From Bacteroidota bacterium (GTDB taxonomy: Bacteria; Bacteroidota; Bacteroidia; Chitinophagales; Chitinophagaceae), in assembly GCA_016183765.1 (NCBI GenBank), contig JACPEA010000001.1, positions 291,652 through 355,651 of the forward strand: a stretch of 64,000 nt of DNA, written 5' to 3'. Made by a program: the position numbers and the translations under genes. The notes under the pieces are model-generated. The model was not told the DNA's origin. It searched no databases and saw nothing but the letters and a program-made list of their open reading frames with translations. The first letter of the stretch is position 1, and every line of letters begins with the position of its first letter. Shown here one piece after another: positions 54,545 through 63,929 of this stretch.

Positions 54545-56225
54545 ACAACAATTATTGACCGAACTGGTGACCGGTATCGGAAGGGAAGAGCTGATCTGGA
54601 TCAACGGATACCTTTCTGCCCTGATCAATGGAAAAGAAACAGCGCCGGAAGCGACCAGTGTTTCTGCTGCTGCCAAAAAGATCACATTGGTGTACGGTAC
54701 CGAAACCGGTAATGCCAAAAAAATAGCCACGGTATTTGCGGCCAAAGCCAAGAAGGAGAACCTGCAGGTAAAACTGGCAGCACTTGACCAATACCGTTTA
54801 ACCGATCTGTCCCGTGAAGAGAACCTCTTTGTGGTGATCAGTACGCAAGGCGATGGGGAACCTCCGGTGGCGGCACAGAAATTCTACGATCATATTCACC
54901 GGAATGGGTTCCGGCTTGAACAGCTCAGATACGGCGTGCTGGCATTGGGCGATACCTCTTATCCGTATTTCTGTAAAACAGGTGAAGATGTGGATAGCCA
55001 GTTGGAGAAACTGGGAGGCAAGCGGATAGTACCCATACGCAAATGCGATGTGGATTATGAAAAAGACGCCGAAAACTGGTTCGAGCAGGTACTGCTGTCT
55101 GTACGCGATGCCGGAACGGTTGCTGCTGCATCCGTAAAGCCAGCCACAGAAACAGTAACAAAATCCAACAAAAAAATCTATACGGCCACCCTGGCCGGCA
55201 AACAATTGCTGAACGATCGGGGATCGCATAAGGAAGTGTATCACCTGGAACTGTTGGCAGAGGAAGTGGAATACCAGGCCGGCGATTCTATCGGTATTGT
55301 TCCACATAACCCGTCTGCATTGGTGAACCGCCTGTTTGCACTTACGGGTTTTGATCGAACCCGGCAGTATTCTCATAAAGATGAATTGTATACCGCCGAA
55401 GAATTGTTGCAACAGAAATTAGCCCTAAGTCACCTGCACGAACGGGTGGTGAAAAAATATGCATCCATTGTGCAGCAGGACATTCCTGAACAGAAAACAG
55501 ACCTGCTGCAGCTGTTGGAAAACTATCCCCTGCAAAATGAAACGAAGTTTGCGGAACTGATCGGGATACTGCCGGCACAATCCCCACGGATCTATACCAT
55601 TGCCTCTTCACCTGCCGCATATACCGGAGAACTGCACCTGACCGTAGAGCTGGACCGGTTCACGGTTGGGGACGATCGTCAGGATGGTTTATGTTCCGGT
55701 TACCTGGCAGCCTTGCCGGTAGGGTCAACTATAGAATTTTTTGTGCAGAAGAACAAACGCTTCCGTTTGCCGGATGGCGATAAAAAAGTATTGATGATCG
55801 GGCAGGGAACCGGTATCGCGGCTTTCCGGTCATTCCTTGCAGAACGGGATGCTACCGGCGCTTCCGGTAAAAACTGGCTGTTTTTTGGTGAGGACAGTTT
55901 TACCAGGGATTTCCTGTACCAGACCGAACTGCAGGACTGGTACCAGACAGGCGTGCTGAATGGTATTTCACTGGCATTCCGGCAAGACCAGCCAAGGCCA
56001 TTTTCAGTGGCCGAAAAGTTGCAGGCGCATGCCAAAGAAGTGTACAACTGGATACAGGAAGGCGCTTACCTGTATGTGTGTGGCGAAAAGTTACCCATGG
56101 GTGAATCAGTGGAACAAACATTGCTACAGATCATTGCCGGACAAGGCAAGACAGACGACGTTGGAGCGCAAACCTATTTTGAACAATTGAAAACCGAAGG
56201 AAGGTATTCCAGGGAACTGTATTGA
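54510..56225 (+). CDS. cysJ: sulfite reductase flavoprotein subunit
   Basis: The 571-residue diflavin reductase passes electrons from NADPH to CysI. The flavodoxin domain starts at about residue 55 (LVYGTETGNAKKIATVFAAKAK), with FVVISTQGDGEPPVAAQKFYDHIH and GVLALGDTSYPYFCKTG. The FAD domain contains PRIYTIASSPAAYTGELHLTVEL, and the NADPH domain VLMIGQGTGIAAFRSFLAERDA and YLYVCGEKLPMG. The start overlaps cobA by 35 bp; an alternative ATG at 54528 would shorten the overlap to 17 bp. The order and lengths are normal for CysJ. Confidence 0.94.
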   Translation: MSNPNNMLAGHKQQLLTELVTGIGREELIWINGYLSALINGKETAPEATSVSAAAKKITLVYGTETGNAKKIATVFAAKAKKENLQVKLAALDQYRLTDLSREENLFVVISTQGDGEPPVAAQKFYDHIHRNGFRLEQLRYGVLALGDTSYPYFCKTGEDVDSQLEKLGGKRIVPIRKCDVDYEKDAENWFEQVLLSVRDAGTVAAASVKPATETVTKSNKKIYTATLAGKQLLNDRGSHKEVYHLELLAEEVEYQAGDSIGIVPHNPSALVNRLFALTGFDRTRQYSHKDELYTAEELLQQKLALSHLHERVVKKYASIVQQDIPEQKTDLLQLLENYPLQNETKFAELIGILPAQSPRIYTIASSPAAYTGELHLTVELDRFTVGDDRQDGLCSGYLAALPVGSTIEFFVQKNKRFRLPDGDKKVLMIGQGTGIAAFRSFLAERDATGASGKNWLFFGEDSFTRDFLYQTELQDWYQTGVLNGISLAFRQDQPRPFSVAEKLQAHAKEVYNWIQEGAYLYVCGEKLPMGESVEQTLLQIIAGQGKTDDVGAQTYFEQLKTEGRYSRELY

Positions 56226-56292
56226 TCCTGGCAAAACTTCAGGATATGCCGTTGGGTATTCATCAATCATATACAAAGCATTTACAGATAGT

Positions 56293-57951
56293 ATGTCAAA
56301 AAAATCAGCGATAGAGATCATTAAAGAAGCCAGTGATGGCCTGCGTGGCACCATCAGGGAGAGCCTGCAGGACGAGATCACCGGCGCCATCCGTGAAGAC
56401 GACCAGGCCCTGATCAAATTTCACGGGATGTACCAGCAGGATGACCGTGACCGCCGCGAAGAACGGGCTGCAAAAAAACTGGAACGTTTGTATTCATTCA
56501 TGATACGCCTGCGTTTGCCGGGCGGATTCCTAACGCCGGAGCAGTGGATCGCCGTACATGATGTGGCTGGTAAGAATGCAACCGGGGTGATCAAGATCAC
56601 CTCGCGGCAGACCCTGCAGCTGCATGGTATGATCAAATCAAAGATCAAACCCACCATCCGGTCGTTTAATGAGGCCAAACTGGATTCGATAGCTACCTGT
56701 GGCGATATCAACCGTAATGTACTGTGCAGTTCACATCCGAAAGAATCGCCCATACACGCGGAAGTATTTGGGTACGCCGACAGGATCAGCCGTTTACTGA
56801 TGCCCAAAACCAGGGCCTATTATGAGATCTGGCTGGATGAGGAACCCTTGCTTGATAAAAAAGAAGAAGAGGATCCTTTGTACCGGGATCGTTACCTGCC
56901 ACGTAAGTTCAAGATCGCCATTGCCATCCCGCCGAACAATGATGTGGATGTATTTGCCAATGATGTTGGATTGATCGCCGTAATAGAGAACAATACCCTG
57001 GTAGGTTTCAATATCGCCATTGGAGGAGGATTGTCGAGCACGCATGGTAATCCGGACACTTATCCGCGACTGGCCACGCTGATCGGTTTTGTGCCTGGTG
57101 AAGAAAAAACATTGAAAGCCGTGTATGAGATCGCCACCATTCAGCGGGATCATGGTAACCGGAGCGACCGTAAACTGGCCCGTTTAAAATATACGGTTGA
57201 CAGGGTCGGCATTGATTGGTTCAAAGAAGAACTGGAACGAAGGACCGGTTTTGCCCTGGAGCCCGTGCGCAAAACCATTTTTACCAGCCGTAAGGATCAT
57301 TTTGGCTGGCACCAAAATGAAGAAGGACTTTGGTATTACACAGCTTTAATAGAGAATGGCAGAGTTACCGATGAAGCAACTGCACAGGTAAAATCAGCGC
57401 TGTTGGCCGTAGCACATACAGGTAAGGCCAATTTCCGGTTTACCTGTAACCAGAATGTGATCATCAGTGATGTAAAAGAAGCCGATAAAGCAGCGATCGA
57501 AGCCATCCTGGACACTTATGGGGTGATACTGCTTACAGAAAAAAGTTCGGTGACCCGTCGCCACTCCATGGCTTGTGTGGCGTTACCTACCTGTCCGCTG
57601 GCACTGGCCGAGGCGCAGCGCTACCTGCCCGGTTTGCTGGATAAAATAGAACCCTTGTTGCATAAGCATCAATTACAACAGGAAGAGATCATTATCCGCA
57701 TGACGGGTTGCCCCAACGGATGTGCCCGGTCCTATGCGGCCGAGATCGGTTTTGTGGGAACCGGTCCCGGAAGGTATAACCTGCAATTGGGTGGCGACAG
57801 GGTAGGCGAGCGCTTGAATAAGATCTACAAAACAGATATCGCAGAGGAAGAGATACTCCAGACCCTCGATGTTCTTTTCAATACTTTCTCAGCTGAGAAA
57901 AATATGGGCGAAACTTTCGGTGATTTCGCATTGCGAAAAGCCTGGGTCTGA
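56293..57951 (+). CDS. cysI: sulfite reductase hemoprotein subunit
   Basis: A 552-residue siroheme and [4Fe-4S] enzyme reducing sulfite to sulfide by six electrons. The cluster Cys residues lie in SMACVALPTCPLALAEAQRY and MTGCPNGCARSYAAEIG. FHGMYQQDDRDRREER and GVIKITSRQTLQLHGMIK are typical N-terminal landmarks. It is full length, at the end of the operon, with a 67-bp gap after cysJ. Electrons are expected from CysJ and siroheme from CobA plus the fusion protein. Confidence 0.95.
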   Translation: MSKKSAIEIIKEASDGLRGTIRESLQDEITGAIREDDQALIKFHGMYQQDDRDRREERAAKKLERLYSFMIRLRLPGGFLTPEQWIAVHDVAGKNATGVIKITSRQTLQLHGMIKSKIKPTIRSFNEAKLDSIATCGDINRNVLCSSHPKESPIHAEVFGYADRISRLLMPKTRAYYEIWLDEEPLLDKKEEEDPLYRDRYLPRKFKIAIAIPPNNDVDVFANDVGLIAVIENNTLVGFNIAIGGGLSSTHGNPDTYPRLATLIGFVPGEEKTLKAVYEIATIQRDHGNRSDRKLARLKYTVDRVGIDWFKEELERRTGFALEPVRKTIFTSRKDHFGWHQNEEGLWYYTALIENGRVTDEATAQVKSALLAVAHTGKANFRFTCNQNVIISDVKEADKAAIEAILDTYGVILLTEKSSVTRRHSMACVALPTCPLALAEAQRYLPGLLDKIEPLLHKHQLQQEEIIIRMTGCPNGCARSYAAEIGFVGTGPGRYNLQLGGDRVGERLNKIYKTDIAEEEILQTLDVLFNTFSAEKNMGETFGDFALRKAWV

Positions 57952-57982
57952 TCAGTAGGAATGGGAAAAATATTTTTATAAA

Positions 57983-58003
57983 AGTCTACTAAATTAGTAG
58001 GAT
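57983..58003. promoter_or_regulatory. 21-bp sulfur regulon dyad, copy 2
   Basis: The site has a CTACT...AGTAG dyad (AGTCTACT, AAA, then TTAGTAGGAT). It ends 5 nt before the -7 box at 58009, the same spacing as copy 3, and so occupies the -33 region. Confidence 0.7.
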
Positions 58004-58008
58004 TTTTA

Positions 58009-58016
58009 TATGTTTG
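58009..58016 (+). promoter_or_regulatory. -7 box of the TonB receptor promoter
   Basis: TATGTTTG matches the TAnnTTTG consensus exactly. The expected start is near 58023, 16 nt before the leader ORF. Confidence 0.65.
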
Positions 58017-58038
58017 CCGTACAAGCAATGTATCCTTT

Positions 58039-58107
58039 ATGAAAGTCCATACCAGCTTCTTTTTCTATAGGCTGCTATCTCCGCATCAGCCCGAGCGATG
58101 TTGTTGA
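58039..58107 (+). CDS. Cys-ending leader peptide upstream of the TonB receptor
   Basis: A 22-codon frame begins MKVHTSFFFYRLLSPHQP and ends ERCC before TGA. The Cys codons and stop form a palindrome with the following AACAAC (GTTGTT at 58100-58105 with AACAAC at 58107-58112). Start spacing from the promoter (30 nt from the -7 box) matches that of the cysH leader (31 nt). Sequence identity between the two leaders is confined to the Cys end, as expected for attenuator peptides where only the terminal codons matter. Existence as a translated peptide is inferred. Confidence 0.65.
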   Translation: MKVHTSFFFYRLLSPHQPERCC

Positions 58108-58233
58108 ACAACCCGGTTACATAAAGCCTCCCAGCGATACATTACATTCTCACGCCCTGCAACAGGAACTGCTTCCAGATGGAATATTGTGTGCTTGGTC
58201 TCAGAGTGATCTCTCATTTATTCATTCATACTC

Positions 58234-61164
58234 ATGAAACAGTTATATATTTTGTTTGTATTCTTGTTGGTCGCCCATCTGTCATTCTCCCAGCTAAACG
58301 GCGCATTCGTGCTAACCGGTAAAGTTGTCGGGTACCAGCATGAAGGGCTAACTGGTGTATCGGTGCTGGTAAAAAATACCGGTAAGGGCACTGCTACCGA
58401 TTCCTCGGGCAGGTTTTCGCTGGTGATCAATCAGAAGTTGCCGTTCACACTGCTTGTTAGCTCACTCGGTTTTGCAACGCAGGAAATTGAGGTAAAAAAC
58501 ACCAGTGACCGTTTGCAGGTGCAGCTGGTATCACAGACCTATATAGCCAATGAAGTGGTGGTAACGGCCAGCCGTGTACCCGAAAAAATAGTCCGTTCAC
58601 CGGTGGCCATTGAGAAACTAGACCTTCGTGCATTGAAAGAAACACCTGCTGCCAGTTTTTATGATGCATTGGGTAATGTAAAAGGTGTACAGCTCACAAC
58701 TTCCTCTATTACGTTCAAAGTGCCGAATACAAGGGGATTTAATATCCCTAATAACTTTCGCTTTATGCAACTGGTTGATGGTATTGATATGCAGGCCGCC
58801 ACCCTGGGTGTGCCATTGGGAAATGCCATAGGACCAACAGAACTTGATATCCAAAGTATCGAGATCACACCGGGTGCTGCTTCTGCCTTGTATGGAATGA
58901 ATGCGATCAATGGCATGGCCAACCTGATCACTAAGAATCCATTTTATTCACAAGGGCTTTCTGTGTATCATCGGGCCGGTATCAACCATGTGGATGGGAA
59001 AGATCATGCACCTGGTTGGCTAACTGAGACAGCGATCCGGTTTGCGAAAACCATTGGAAAGAAAATCGCTTTCAAGATCAATGCAGGATACCTTCGCGGA
59101 GTTGACTGGATCTCAGACAGCAGGTTTGATCAGAACCCCAACCAGAAGATTACCGCTAATCCCGGATTCCCATCCCTGGATGCCGGAAACAATGTGGCAT
59201 TCGATGGCTGGAATAAATATGGTGACGATGCGCTGGCCGGAAGTAACACCGTATCAATAACCGGGCTTGCCATTGATGGCCAGTCTGATAGAACGCTTAC
59301 GGTTGCAAGGACCGGTTACTGGGAAAAAGACCTTGTAGATCCCAAAGTGGATAACCTGAAACTGGACCTTGCATTACATTACCGGCTTTCTGAGGGTACA
59401 GTACTTTCGTATAGTTACCGTATCGGTAAAATGGATGGCGTGTTTCAACGGGGCAATAAAATAAAGCTGGCTAACGTAGTGGTGCAGAATCACCAACTTG
59501 AACTGAAGGGTAAACATTTTACAGTCAAAACATACTTTACATCTGAGAATACCGGGAACTCATATAATGTAAAACCCCTTGCTGATAATCTCGACCTCTA
59601 TACAGGCGGTTCCGCATCGGTATGGAGCAAAAAGTATAAAGACGCATTGGGCAACTATGCCCTATTACACGGGGGGGTGCTTAGTTCCGCAAATCTGGCT
59701 GCTGCCAATACTTATGCAAGACAGCAGGCAGATGCTGGGAGGGCAGAACCCGGGACCGAACGTTTCAATCGTGTCAGGGATTCCATCATACAGATCAATA
59801 ACTGGGATATACGCTCTTCAGCCATTCCCAATGCACCGGTAACAGGTGGAGCCGCACTGGTTCAGAAAAGCAATCTGTATCATGTGGAAGGACAGTGGGA
59901 CCTCAGTTATGTTACCCAAAAAATACTGAGCCTGCTGGTAGGTGGAGATGCACGCGTATACGAAGTGATTCCCGACGGAAACAATTTTGTGGATTTTTCA
60001 AGACCCATTGCTGACAGGAACAACCCACTGAAAGAAGGAGGATTTGGAAAGAATATCTATTATACAAAATATGGCGGGTTCGTACAATTGGGTAAACTTT
60101 TATTGAAGGATAAACTGAAACTTACCGGATCCATACGTGCAGACAATAACCCTGAATTTACGATCAGGTTTACACCCCGTTTTGCCGCAGTATATACGGT
60201 AAAAGACCGACACCATTTCAGGTTCACTTTTCAGCAGGGCTATCGCTATCCTTCTTTATTCGAAGCTTTGTCGTATGTCAACAACGGGCGAGTGAAACGG
60301 GTAGGTATCCTGCCTATGATCAATGAAGGATTAGGCTATCTGGAGAATAGTTACACGCAATCATCCGTGGCGCTGTTCAATGCAGCGGTAAAGGCCGGCG
60401 GTAATACGGATGCCGCTGCACTGGCCAGCAGGGAGCTTTTACAGCCGGCCCGACTTCCTCAGGGAAGACCAGAAGGCATTACATCCTTTGAAATAGGGTA
60501 TAAGTCCGTGTTGTTTGATCATTCCCTGATCCTGGATGCGGACGCGTATGCCAATGTTTACGATGGATTTCTTGGCCAGGTTCAGGTTTTTGTTCCGATA
60601 GGGGGAACAATCGGTTCGGATGCATCCGTGATTGCCATGATCGATCGTAACAGGGATGCTACCACGGCAAGCGGGGGTAATCTGGCGAGTAAGGGACAGG
60701 AACGCTACAGGGTATACACCAATGCCCAAAACAGGTATACCAGTTACGGGGCATCGCTGGGACTTACCTGGCAGTTCTTGAGAACCTATGCGCTGTCTGG
60801 TAACCTCAATTACAACCAGCTGGCAGGTAATGCAGGTCCAGACCTGTTTGTAACCGGCTTTAATACCCCTGCCTGGACCTCTAACCTGTCTTTTGGCAAC
60901 AGGGCCCTTACAAAAAAAATCGGATTCAATATCGTGTGGAAATGGCAGGATAGCTTTCTTTGGGAAAGTCCGCTCGTGACCGGTGAGGTAAATGTGGTAA
61001 ATACCGTAGATGCACAGGTCACTTTACGTATGCCCAAAGCGAAAGCTGTTTTGAAATTGGGTGGAACCAATATTTTTAATAACCGTCATATACAATATGC
61101 AGCTGGGCCCACCATCGGGGCTCTCTTTTATGCAGCGATCACATTCGACGGATTGCTAAACTAA
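58234..61164 (+). CDS. TonB-dependent outer-membrane receptor (sulfur regulon)
   Basis: A 976-residue receptor. The signal peptide is LYILFVFLLVAHLSFSQ, followed by a CarboxypepD_reg-like domain (LTGVSVLVKNTGKGTATDSSGRF) and a plug with YIANEVVVTASRVPEKIVRSPVAIE, then DALGNVKGVQLTTSSITFKVPNTRG and PGAASALYGMNAINGMANLITKNP. A 22-strand barrel ends in LN. It is not a SusC and has no SusD partner. Its shared promoter dyad and Cys leader suggest that it imports a sulfur source, possibly a sulfonate or sulfate ester, or an assimilation cofactor. The ligand cannot be identified. Confidence 0.88.
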   Translation: MKQLYILFVFLLVAHLSFSQLNGAFVLTGKVVGYQHEGLTGVSVLVKNTGKGTATDSSGRFSLVINQKLPFTLLVSSLGFATQEIEVKNTSDRLQVQLVSQTYIANEVVVTASRVPEKIVRSPVAIEKLDLRALKETPAASFYDALGNVKGVQLTTSSITFKVPNTRGFNIPNNFRFMQLVDGIDMQAATLGVPLGNAIGPTELDIQSIEITPGAASALYGMNAINGMANLITKNPFYSQGLSVYHRAGINHVDGKDHAPGWLTETAIRFAKTIGKKIAFKINAGYLRGVDWISDSRFDQNPNQKITANPGFPSLDAGNNVAFDGWNKYGDDALAGSNTVSITGLAIDGQSDRTLTVARTGYWEKDLVDPKVDNLKLDLALHYRLSEGTVLSYSYRIGKMDGVFQRGNKIKLANVVVQNHQLELKGKHFTVKTYFTSENTGNSYNVKPLADNLDLYTGGSASVWSKKYKDALGNYALLHGGVLSSANLAAANTYARQQADAGRAEPGTERFNRVRDSIIQINNWDIRSSAIPNAPVTGGAALVQKSNLYHVEGQWDLSYVTQKILSLLVGGDARVYEVIPDGNNFVDFSRPIADRNNPLKEGGFGKNIYYTKYGGFVQLGKLLLKDKLKLTGSIRADNNPEFTIRFTPRFAAVYTVKDRHHFRFTFQQGYRYPSLFEALSYVNNGRVKRVGILPMINEGLGYLENSYTQSSVALFNAAVKAGGNTDAAALASRELLQPARLPQGRPEGITSFEIGYKSVLFDHSLILDADAYANVYDGFLGQVQVFVPIGGTIGSDASVIAMIDRNRDATTASGGNLASKGQERYRVYTNAQNRYTSYGASLGLTWQFLRTYALSGNLNYNQLAGNAGPDLFVTGFNTPAWTSNLSFGNRALTKKIGFNIVWKWQDSFLWESPLVTGEVNVVNTVDAQVTLRMPKAKAVLKLGGTNIFNNRHIQYAAGPTIGALFYAAITFDGLLN

Positions 61165-61173
61165 ATACGTTCT

Positions 61174-61926
61174 ATGTACAGATTCCTGGTTTGTTTACTA
61201 TTGCTGGCTGGCTTTCACGGAACAGCTACCCATGCACAGGTACAAAAGAATACTCAATACCTGGGTCAGGTATGGACCGGTTTTTTCAACCAGACAAGAC
61301 TCAGTAAACATTGGGGTCTGTGGGTTGACCTGCAGCTCCGTACTAAAGAAAATTATTTTGATAATCTGTCCCAGTCAATTGTAAGAGCTGGTTTCACGCA
61401 CTATCTCTCGGATAATACCAAACTTACCCTGGGTTATGCCTGGATCAATCATTTTCCCGGCGATAACCATGCATTTGTCGCACAACCGGAACATCGTATA
61501 TGGCAACAGGTACAATGGCATACGAAATATCCCCGGCTGCGGATGATGCAGCGGCTGCGGGTGGAAGAAAAGTTCAGACGGAAAGTGCTCAGTCCTGCAG
61601 AACTGGGTGAGGGATATGATGAGAGCTGGAAACTGCGTTACAATTTCCTGGTTTCTATGCCTCTTGGCAAAAAACCATTTGCACCCAAAACATTCTCTTT
61701 GATTGCCAATGATGAGATACATATCAATTTCGGTGACCGGATCATTTATAATTATTTTGATCAAAACCGTTTTTTTATCGGGTTGGGTTATCAGATCAAC
61801 ACTGCAGACCAGGTTCAGTTTGGGTATATGAGTCTGTTTCAACAACTTCCGGCAGGTAACCAGTATAAACAGGTATCCACCGCAAGGGTATTCTATTTCC
61901 ACCATCTTGACTTTCGAGAAAAATAG
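61174..61926 (+). CDS. DUF2490 family envelope protein
   Basis: A 250-residue protein with signal peptide FLVCLLLLAGFHGTATHAQ and a beta-rich remainder typical of DUF2490 outer-membrane proteins. Segments include GLWVDLQLRTKENYFDNLSQSIVRAGFTHYL, LTLGYAWINHFPG, HRIWQQVQWHTKY and VEEKFR, ending with VSTARVFYFHHLDF, which fits a last barrel strand. It lies 9 bp after the TonB receptor, so the two are co-transcribed. A small pore working with the receptor is a reasonable guess, not shown. Confidence 0.82.
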   Translation: MYRFLVCLLLLAGFHGTATHAQVQKNTQYLGQVWTGFFNQTRLSKHWGLWVDLQLRTKENYFDNLSQSIVRAGFTHYLSDNTKLTLGYAWINHFPGDNHAFVAQPEHRIWQQVQWHTKYPRLRMMQRLRVEEKFRRKVLSPAELGEGYDESWKLRYNFLVSMPLGKKPFAPKTFSLIANDEIHINFGDRIIYNYFDQNRFFIGLGYQINTADQVQFGYMSLFQQLPAGNQYKQVSTARVFYFHHLDFREK

Positions 61927-61936
61927 ATAATCATAA

Positions 61937-61957
61937 AGTCTACTTGTTAAGTAGATT
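61937..61957. promoter_or_regulatory. 21-bp sulfur regulon dyad, copy 3
   Basis: The site is AGTCTACTTGTT followed by AAGTAGATT, a nearly perfect dyad. It ends 5 nt before the -7-like box TATATTGC (61963-61970), in front of the siroheme-synthase fusion gene. No leader ORF fits in the 20 bp before the ATG. Confidence 0.7.
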
Positions 61958-61989
61958 ATAGGTATATTGCCCATTATATAAATGTAGAA

Positions 61990-63543
61990 ATGATGGTATT
62001 GGAGAAGCCTGTATTGGAAACGAATAATCCTGTGAGTAAGGGAACCAACCTGCTTTTTCCCGTATTTCTGAAATTGGAACAGCTTTCCCTGCTGGTAGTG
62101 GGAGGAGGTAATGTAGCGCTGGAAAAAATTCGTACAGTGCTGGCGAATGCACCAGCTACCAAAGTACGGCTGGTTGCGGAAGAAGTGGATAAGGAACTCT
62201 ATGAACTCGCGGTACAGTTCCCCAATCTTTTGATTCATCAGAAAACCTATGCTGTTTCAGATCTCAGCGGTGCCGAGCTGGTAATAGTTGCGGTAAACAA
62301 TGTAGCCCTTGCCGGTGTGATCCGTAAAGAGGCCAAGACAATGGGCTTGTTGGTGAATGTGGCAGATAAACCTGCACTCTGCGATTTCTACCTGGGTTCG
62401 ATCGTGCAGAAAGGTAGCCTGAAGATCGCGATCTCCACCAATGGGAAATCGCCCACGGTTGCCAAACGGATCAAGGAAGTATTGAACGAGATCATTCCTT
62501 CTGAGATGGATGCTGTGCTCAACGATATGCAGCAGATACGAGAGCGGCTGGGCGGTGATTTTACAGATAAGGTAAAACAGCTGAACGACCTCACCAAAGT
62601 GCTGGTGGCCAAACTGGTGTCGCTGGATGAAGTCATTCTGAAAAAGCAGAAAGAAAAAAAATGGCAGCAGATCGTAAAACTCTGCCTGTTTGCGTTTGTG
62701 TGTATGATTCTGGGAGCGGCTGTTTTTTCTTATTTCCCCGCAAAAGAACTGTATGGTGTAGTCAGGTCAGTTCCTGATTATATTGATGTCCGTTCTTTTT
62801 CAATGATGTTGCTTACGGGTTTTCTGGCACAGATGGTGGATGGCTCATTGGGTATGGGATATGGAACCATTTCTACCACTTTCCTGCTGGCCAATGGTGT
62901 GCCTCCAGCTGTGGTAAGCAGCCGTGTGCATTCTGCGCGGGTATTCTCCAGCGGGGTATCGGGTTACAGTCATCACCGCTTCGGAAACATCAACAAAAAA
63001 TTATTCAGAACGCTGGTAGTGCCCGGTATCATTGGTGCGATGACCGGTGCTACACTGGCCTATATCGGCCAGCAGTATGCTACCTATGTTCGGTTGCCCC
63101 TGGCTATTTATACCTGTTACCTCGGCTATTTCATCATCAAAAAAGCGATCCGGAAAAAGCAGCAGCAGGACAAGGTAAAACGCGCTGGCTGGCTGGCCGG
63201 TGTAGGCGGTTTTATGGATGCTTTTGCCGGCGGTGGCTGGGGCGCGCTGGTAACCAGCACACTCATCTCCAAAAGGAAAAGTCCCCGTTATGTGATCGGA
63301 TCGGTTTGTCTTGCCGAATTTTTTGTGGTATTTGCCAGTGCCGTCACCTTTTTTATCCTGCTGAAACATATTCCCCTGGGAGATGTGCTGGGACTGATCA
63401 TTGGAGGTATCCTGGCGGCCCCGGTTGCAGCCCGGCTGGTAGGTAAACTGCCGTTGAAGATTATGTATTTACTGGTGGGCGGACTGGTGATCTGCACCAG
63501 CCTGTTTACCTTATGGAAAGCCGTTAACCTGCTGCAACACTGA
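61990..63543 (+). CDS. fusion of precorrin-2 dehydrogenase/ferrochelatase and TauE/SafE transporter
   Basis: A 517-residue fusion. Residues 20-210 form a Met8/CysG-N type siroheme synthase: FLKLEQLSLLVVGGGNVALEKI is the NAD loop, then ELVIVAVNNVALAGVIRKEAK, DKPALCDFYLGSIVQKGSLKIAISTNGKSP. Residues 230-517 are a TSUP (TauE/SafE) membrane transporter with about eight helices, including TGFLAQMVDGSLGMGYGTIS, SSRVHSARVFSSGVSGYSHH, and GGGWGALVTSTLISK. The first half would make siroheme from CobA product; the second probably moves sulfite, sulfate or a sulfonate. It has its own dyad-controlled promoter. Confidence 0.88.
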   Translation: MMVLEKPVLETNNPVSKGTNLLFPVFLKLEQLSLLVVGGGNVALEKIRTVLANAPATKVRLVAEEVDKELYELAVQFPNLLIHQKTYAVSDLSGAELVIVAVNNVALAGVIRKEAKTMGLLVNVADKPALCDFYLGSIVQKGSLKIAISTNGKSPTVAKRIKEVLNEIIPSEMDAVLNDMQQIRERLGGDFTDKVKQLNDLTKVLVAKLVSLDEVILKKQKEKKWQQIVKLCLFAFVCMILGAAVFSYFPAKELYGVVRSVPDYIDVRSFSMMLLTGFLAQMVDGSLGMGYGTISTTFLLANGVPPAVVSSRVHSARVFSSGVSGYSHHRFGNINKKLFRTLVVPGIIGAMTGATLAYIGQQYATYVRLPLAIYTCYLGYFIIKKAIRKKQQQDKVKRAGWLAGVGGFMDAFAGGGWGALVTSTLISKRKSPRYVIGSVCLAEFFVVFASAVTFFILLKHIPLGDVLGLIIGGILAAPVAARLVGKLPLKIMYLLVGGLVICTSLFTLWKAVNLLQH

Positions 63544-63929
63544 TAGTTTCGACAAAAGGCTGCTTTCTGTTATATGTGGTCTGTACCCTACCCCTTTTGT
63601 CAGCTTTCCTTCTCCGAATGGTCTCCCCAGCGGCTAAAGTTTACCCATAAAATTTCATTTATGATTCAGGAGGGTATTTGCTTCTGAGATTTTTTCAAAA
63701 AAGCTATATTCCTTCCATATTGTTTGCCAGCCAGGAGACTCTTCGCAGAAGGAACATTGCCGCGCCCTTCAGGGCGTGGGTATCAATTATTCCATGTGTT
63801 TCTTTTGGGACTTTAGTCCCGGGTTGGAAGGAAGTTTGGTGGCGTCGGTATCGTACGGGTTTTAATGTCTCTTTCTGGGGGAAAATCCCTCGCCTTCAGG
63901 CGAAGACTTTAGTTTAATATCTTAGGGAT
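63544..63929. other. intergenic region with REP-like hairpins
   Basis: Nothing coding is supported. The left 200 bp show no clear feature. The right part holds the REP-like hairpins listed at 63760-63913. Confidence 0.6.
63760..63913. repeat. REP-like hairpin cluster upstream of a transposase
   Basis: Three short stems with TTCA or TTTA loops occur: CGCGCCC-TTCA-GGGCGTG (63761-63778), GGGAC-TTTA-GTCCC (63807-63820) and TCGCC-TTCA-GGCGA (63890-63903). A further GACTTTAGT follows at 63905. Alternating TTCA and ACTTTAGT stems are the form of RAYT-associated REPs in several phyla. Confidence 0.7.

Larger units (their letters stand above)
57952..58233. other. promoter-leader region of the sulfur TonB receptor
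   Basis: This 282-bp gap contains the 21-bp dyad, a perfect -7 box, a Cys-ending leader ORF with an overlapping palindrome, and about 125 bp of further 5' UTR before the receptor gene. Confidence 0.7.

Noticed and set aside
61375..62238. 287-codon minus-strand frame
   Set aside because: Lies across DUF2490 and the fusion gene on the opposite strand and over a promoter; no family resemblance.
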